From the NCBI GenBank assembly GCA_947165435.1, contig CAMVAI010000032.1, positions 1 through 34,070 on the forward strand: a stretch of 34,070 bases of DNA, written 5' to 3'. Position 1 is the stretch's first letter; each line of letters starts with the position of its first letter. Positions 33,943 through 34,070 of the stretch are shown here, one piece after another. Source of the stretch: an uncultured Prevotella sp. GTDB lineage: Bacteria; Bacteroidota; Bacteroidia; Bacteroidales; Bacteroidaceae. The notes under the pieces are model-generated. The model did no database searches. It saw only the letters and a program-made list of their open reading frames with translations, and was not told the origin of the DNA. A program made the position numbers and the translations under genes.

Positions 33943-34018
33943 CATCCGCTTAGCGTGTTTTCAGGCTAAGAAACATAAGATTAGGAATCAAATTATTAAC
34001 AATTAAAGAAAAAGTATT

Positions 34019-34070
34019 ATGTCAGAAATTGAAAGCAAAGTAAAGGCAATTATCGTTGATAAACTCGGTG
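34019..34070 (+). CDS. acpP: Acyl carrier protein (partial, cut by window end)
   Basis: The first 17 codons are visible, MSEIESKVKAIIVDKLG. This matches the usual ACP N-terminus; ACP carries growing fatty acids on a phosphopantetheine arm, whose Ser (DSL motif) lies beyond the window. An A-rich leader (aattaaagaaaaagtatt) precedes it. The normal Bacteroidota neighbour fabF would be expected downstream. Confidence 0.85.
   Translation, partial: MSEIESKVKAIIVDKLG

Overview
The window looks like a chromosomal segment of a Bacteroidota genome, most likely Prevotella or a close relative. Three things point there. Promoters follow the Bacteroidota primary-sigma pattern (TTTG, 19-20 bases, TAnnTTTG). 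There is a type IX secretion gene (porZ), and two secreted proteins end in the Bacteroidota-style tail YNLxGQ...KGxYIxxGKK. The core genes (apt, uvrC, dtd, mazG-like, deoC, polA, nadA, leuS, mutS, lgt, ychF, pdxB, acpP) are ordinary housekeeping genes, so this is a species assignment by style, not by a marker gene. No tRNA, rRNA, insertion sequence, prophage or CRISPR array was seen.

Region 1 (1-9.7 kb): apt, flanked by two ParB-type parS sites, then uvrC, dtd, a small membrane protein, a MazG-like pyrophosphohydrolase and deoC on the + strand. A convergent polyprenyl diphosphate synthase and a divergent polA follow. Region 2 (9.7-11.8 kb): a SpoU-type RNA methyltransferase and nadA point away from each other across a 570-base gene-free gap. 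That gap holds two perfect and several near-perfect DnaA boxes plus an A/T-rich tract. With parS about 10 kb away it is a good candidate for the chromosome origin. Region 3 (11.8-22.2 kb, all - strand): leuS, a YitT-RdgB fusion gene, porZ, a polytopic GT-C-like membrane protein, a GtrA-family protein, and a CotH-family secreted protein. porZ, the membrane protein and gtrA overlap end to start, so they are probably made together and may connect type IX secretion with glycolipid chemistry. Region 4 (22.4-34.1 kb): a secreted Ig-like/OB-like surface protein, mutS, a hybrid sensor kinase with periplasmic repeats, lgt, ychF, a 53-residue rubredoxin, a family 9 glycosyltransferase, a DUF4254 protein, pdxB, and the first 17 codons of acpP.

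A recurring oddity runs through the window. Short tandem repeats with periods of 21-27 bases sit exactly at the 3' ends of at least six genes or gene pairs (uvrC, deoC, nadA/cotH, gtrA, rdgB, mutS/kinase). Their sequences are unrelated but their periods cluster at 21-24. Several of them contain the stop codon of the adjoining gene. This, the parS/DnaA-box origin architecture, and the porZ-glycan operon are the observations most worth following.
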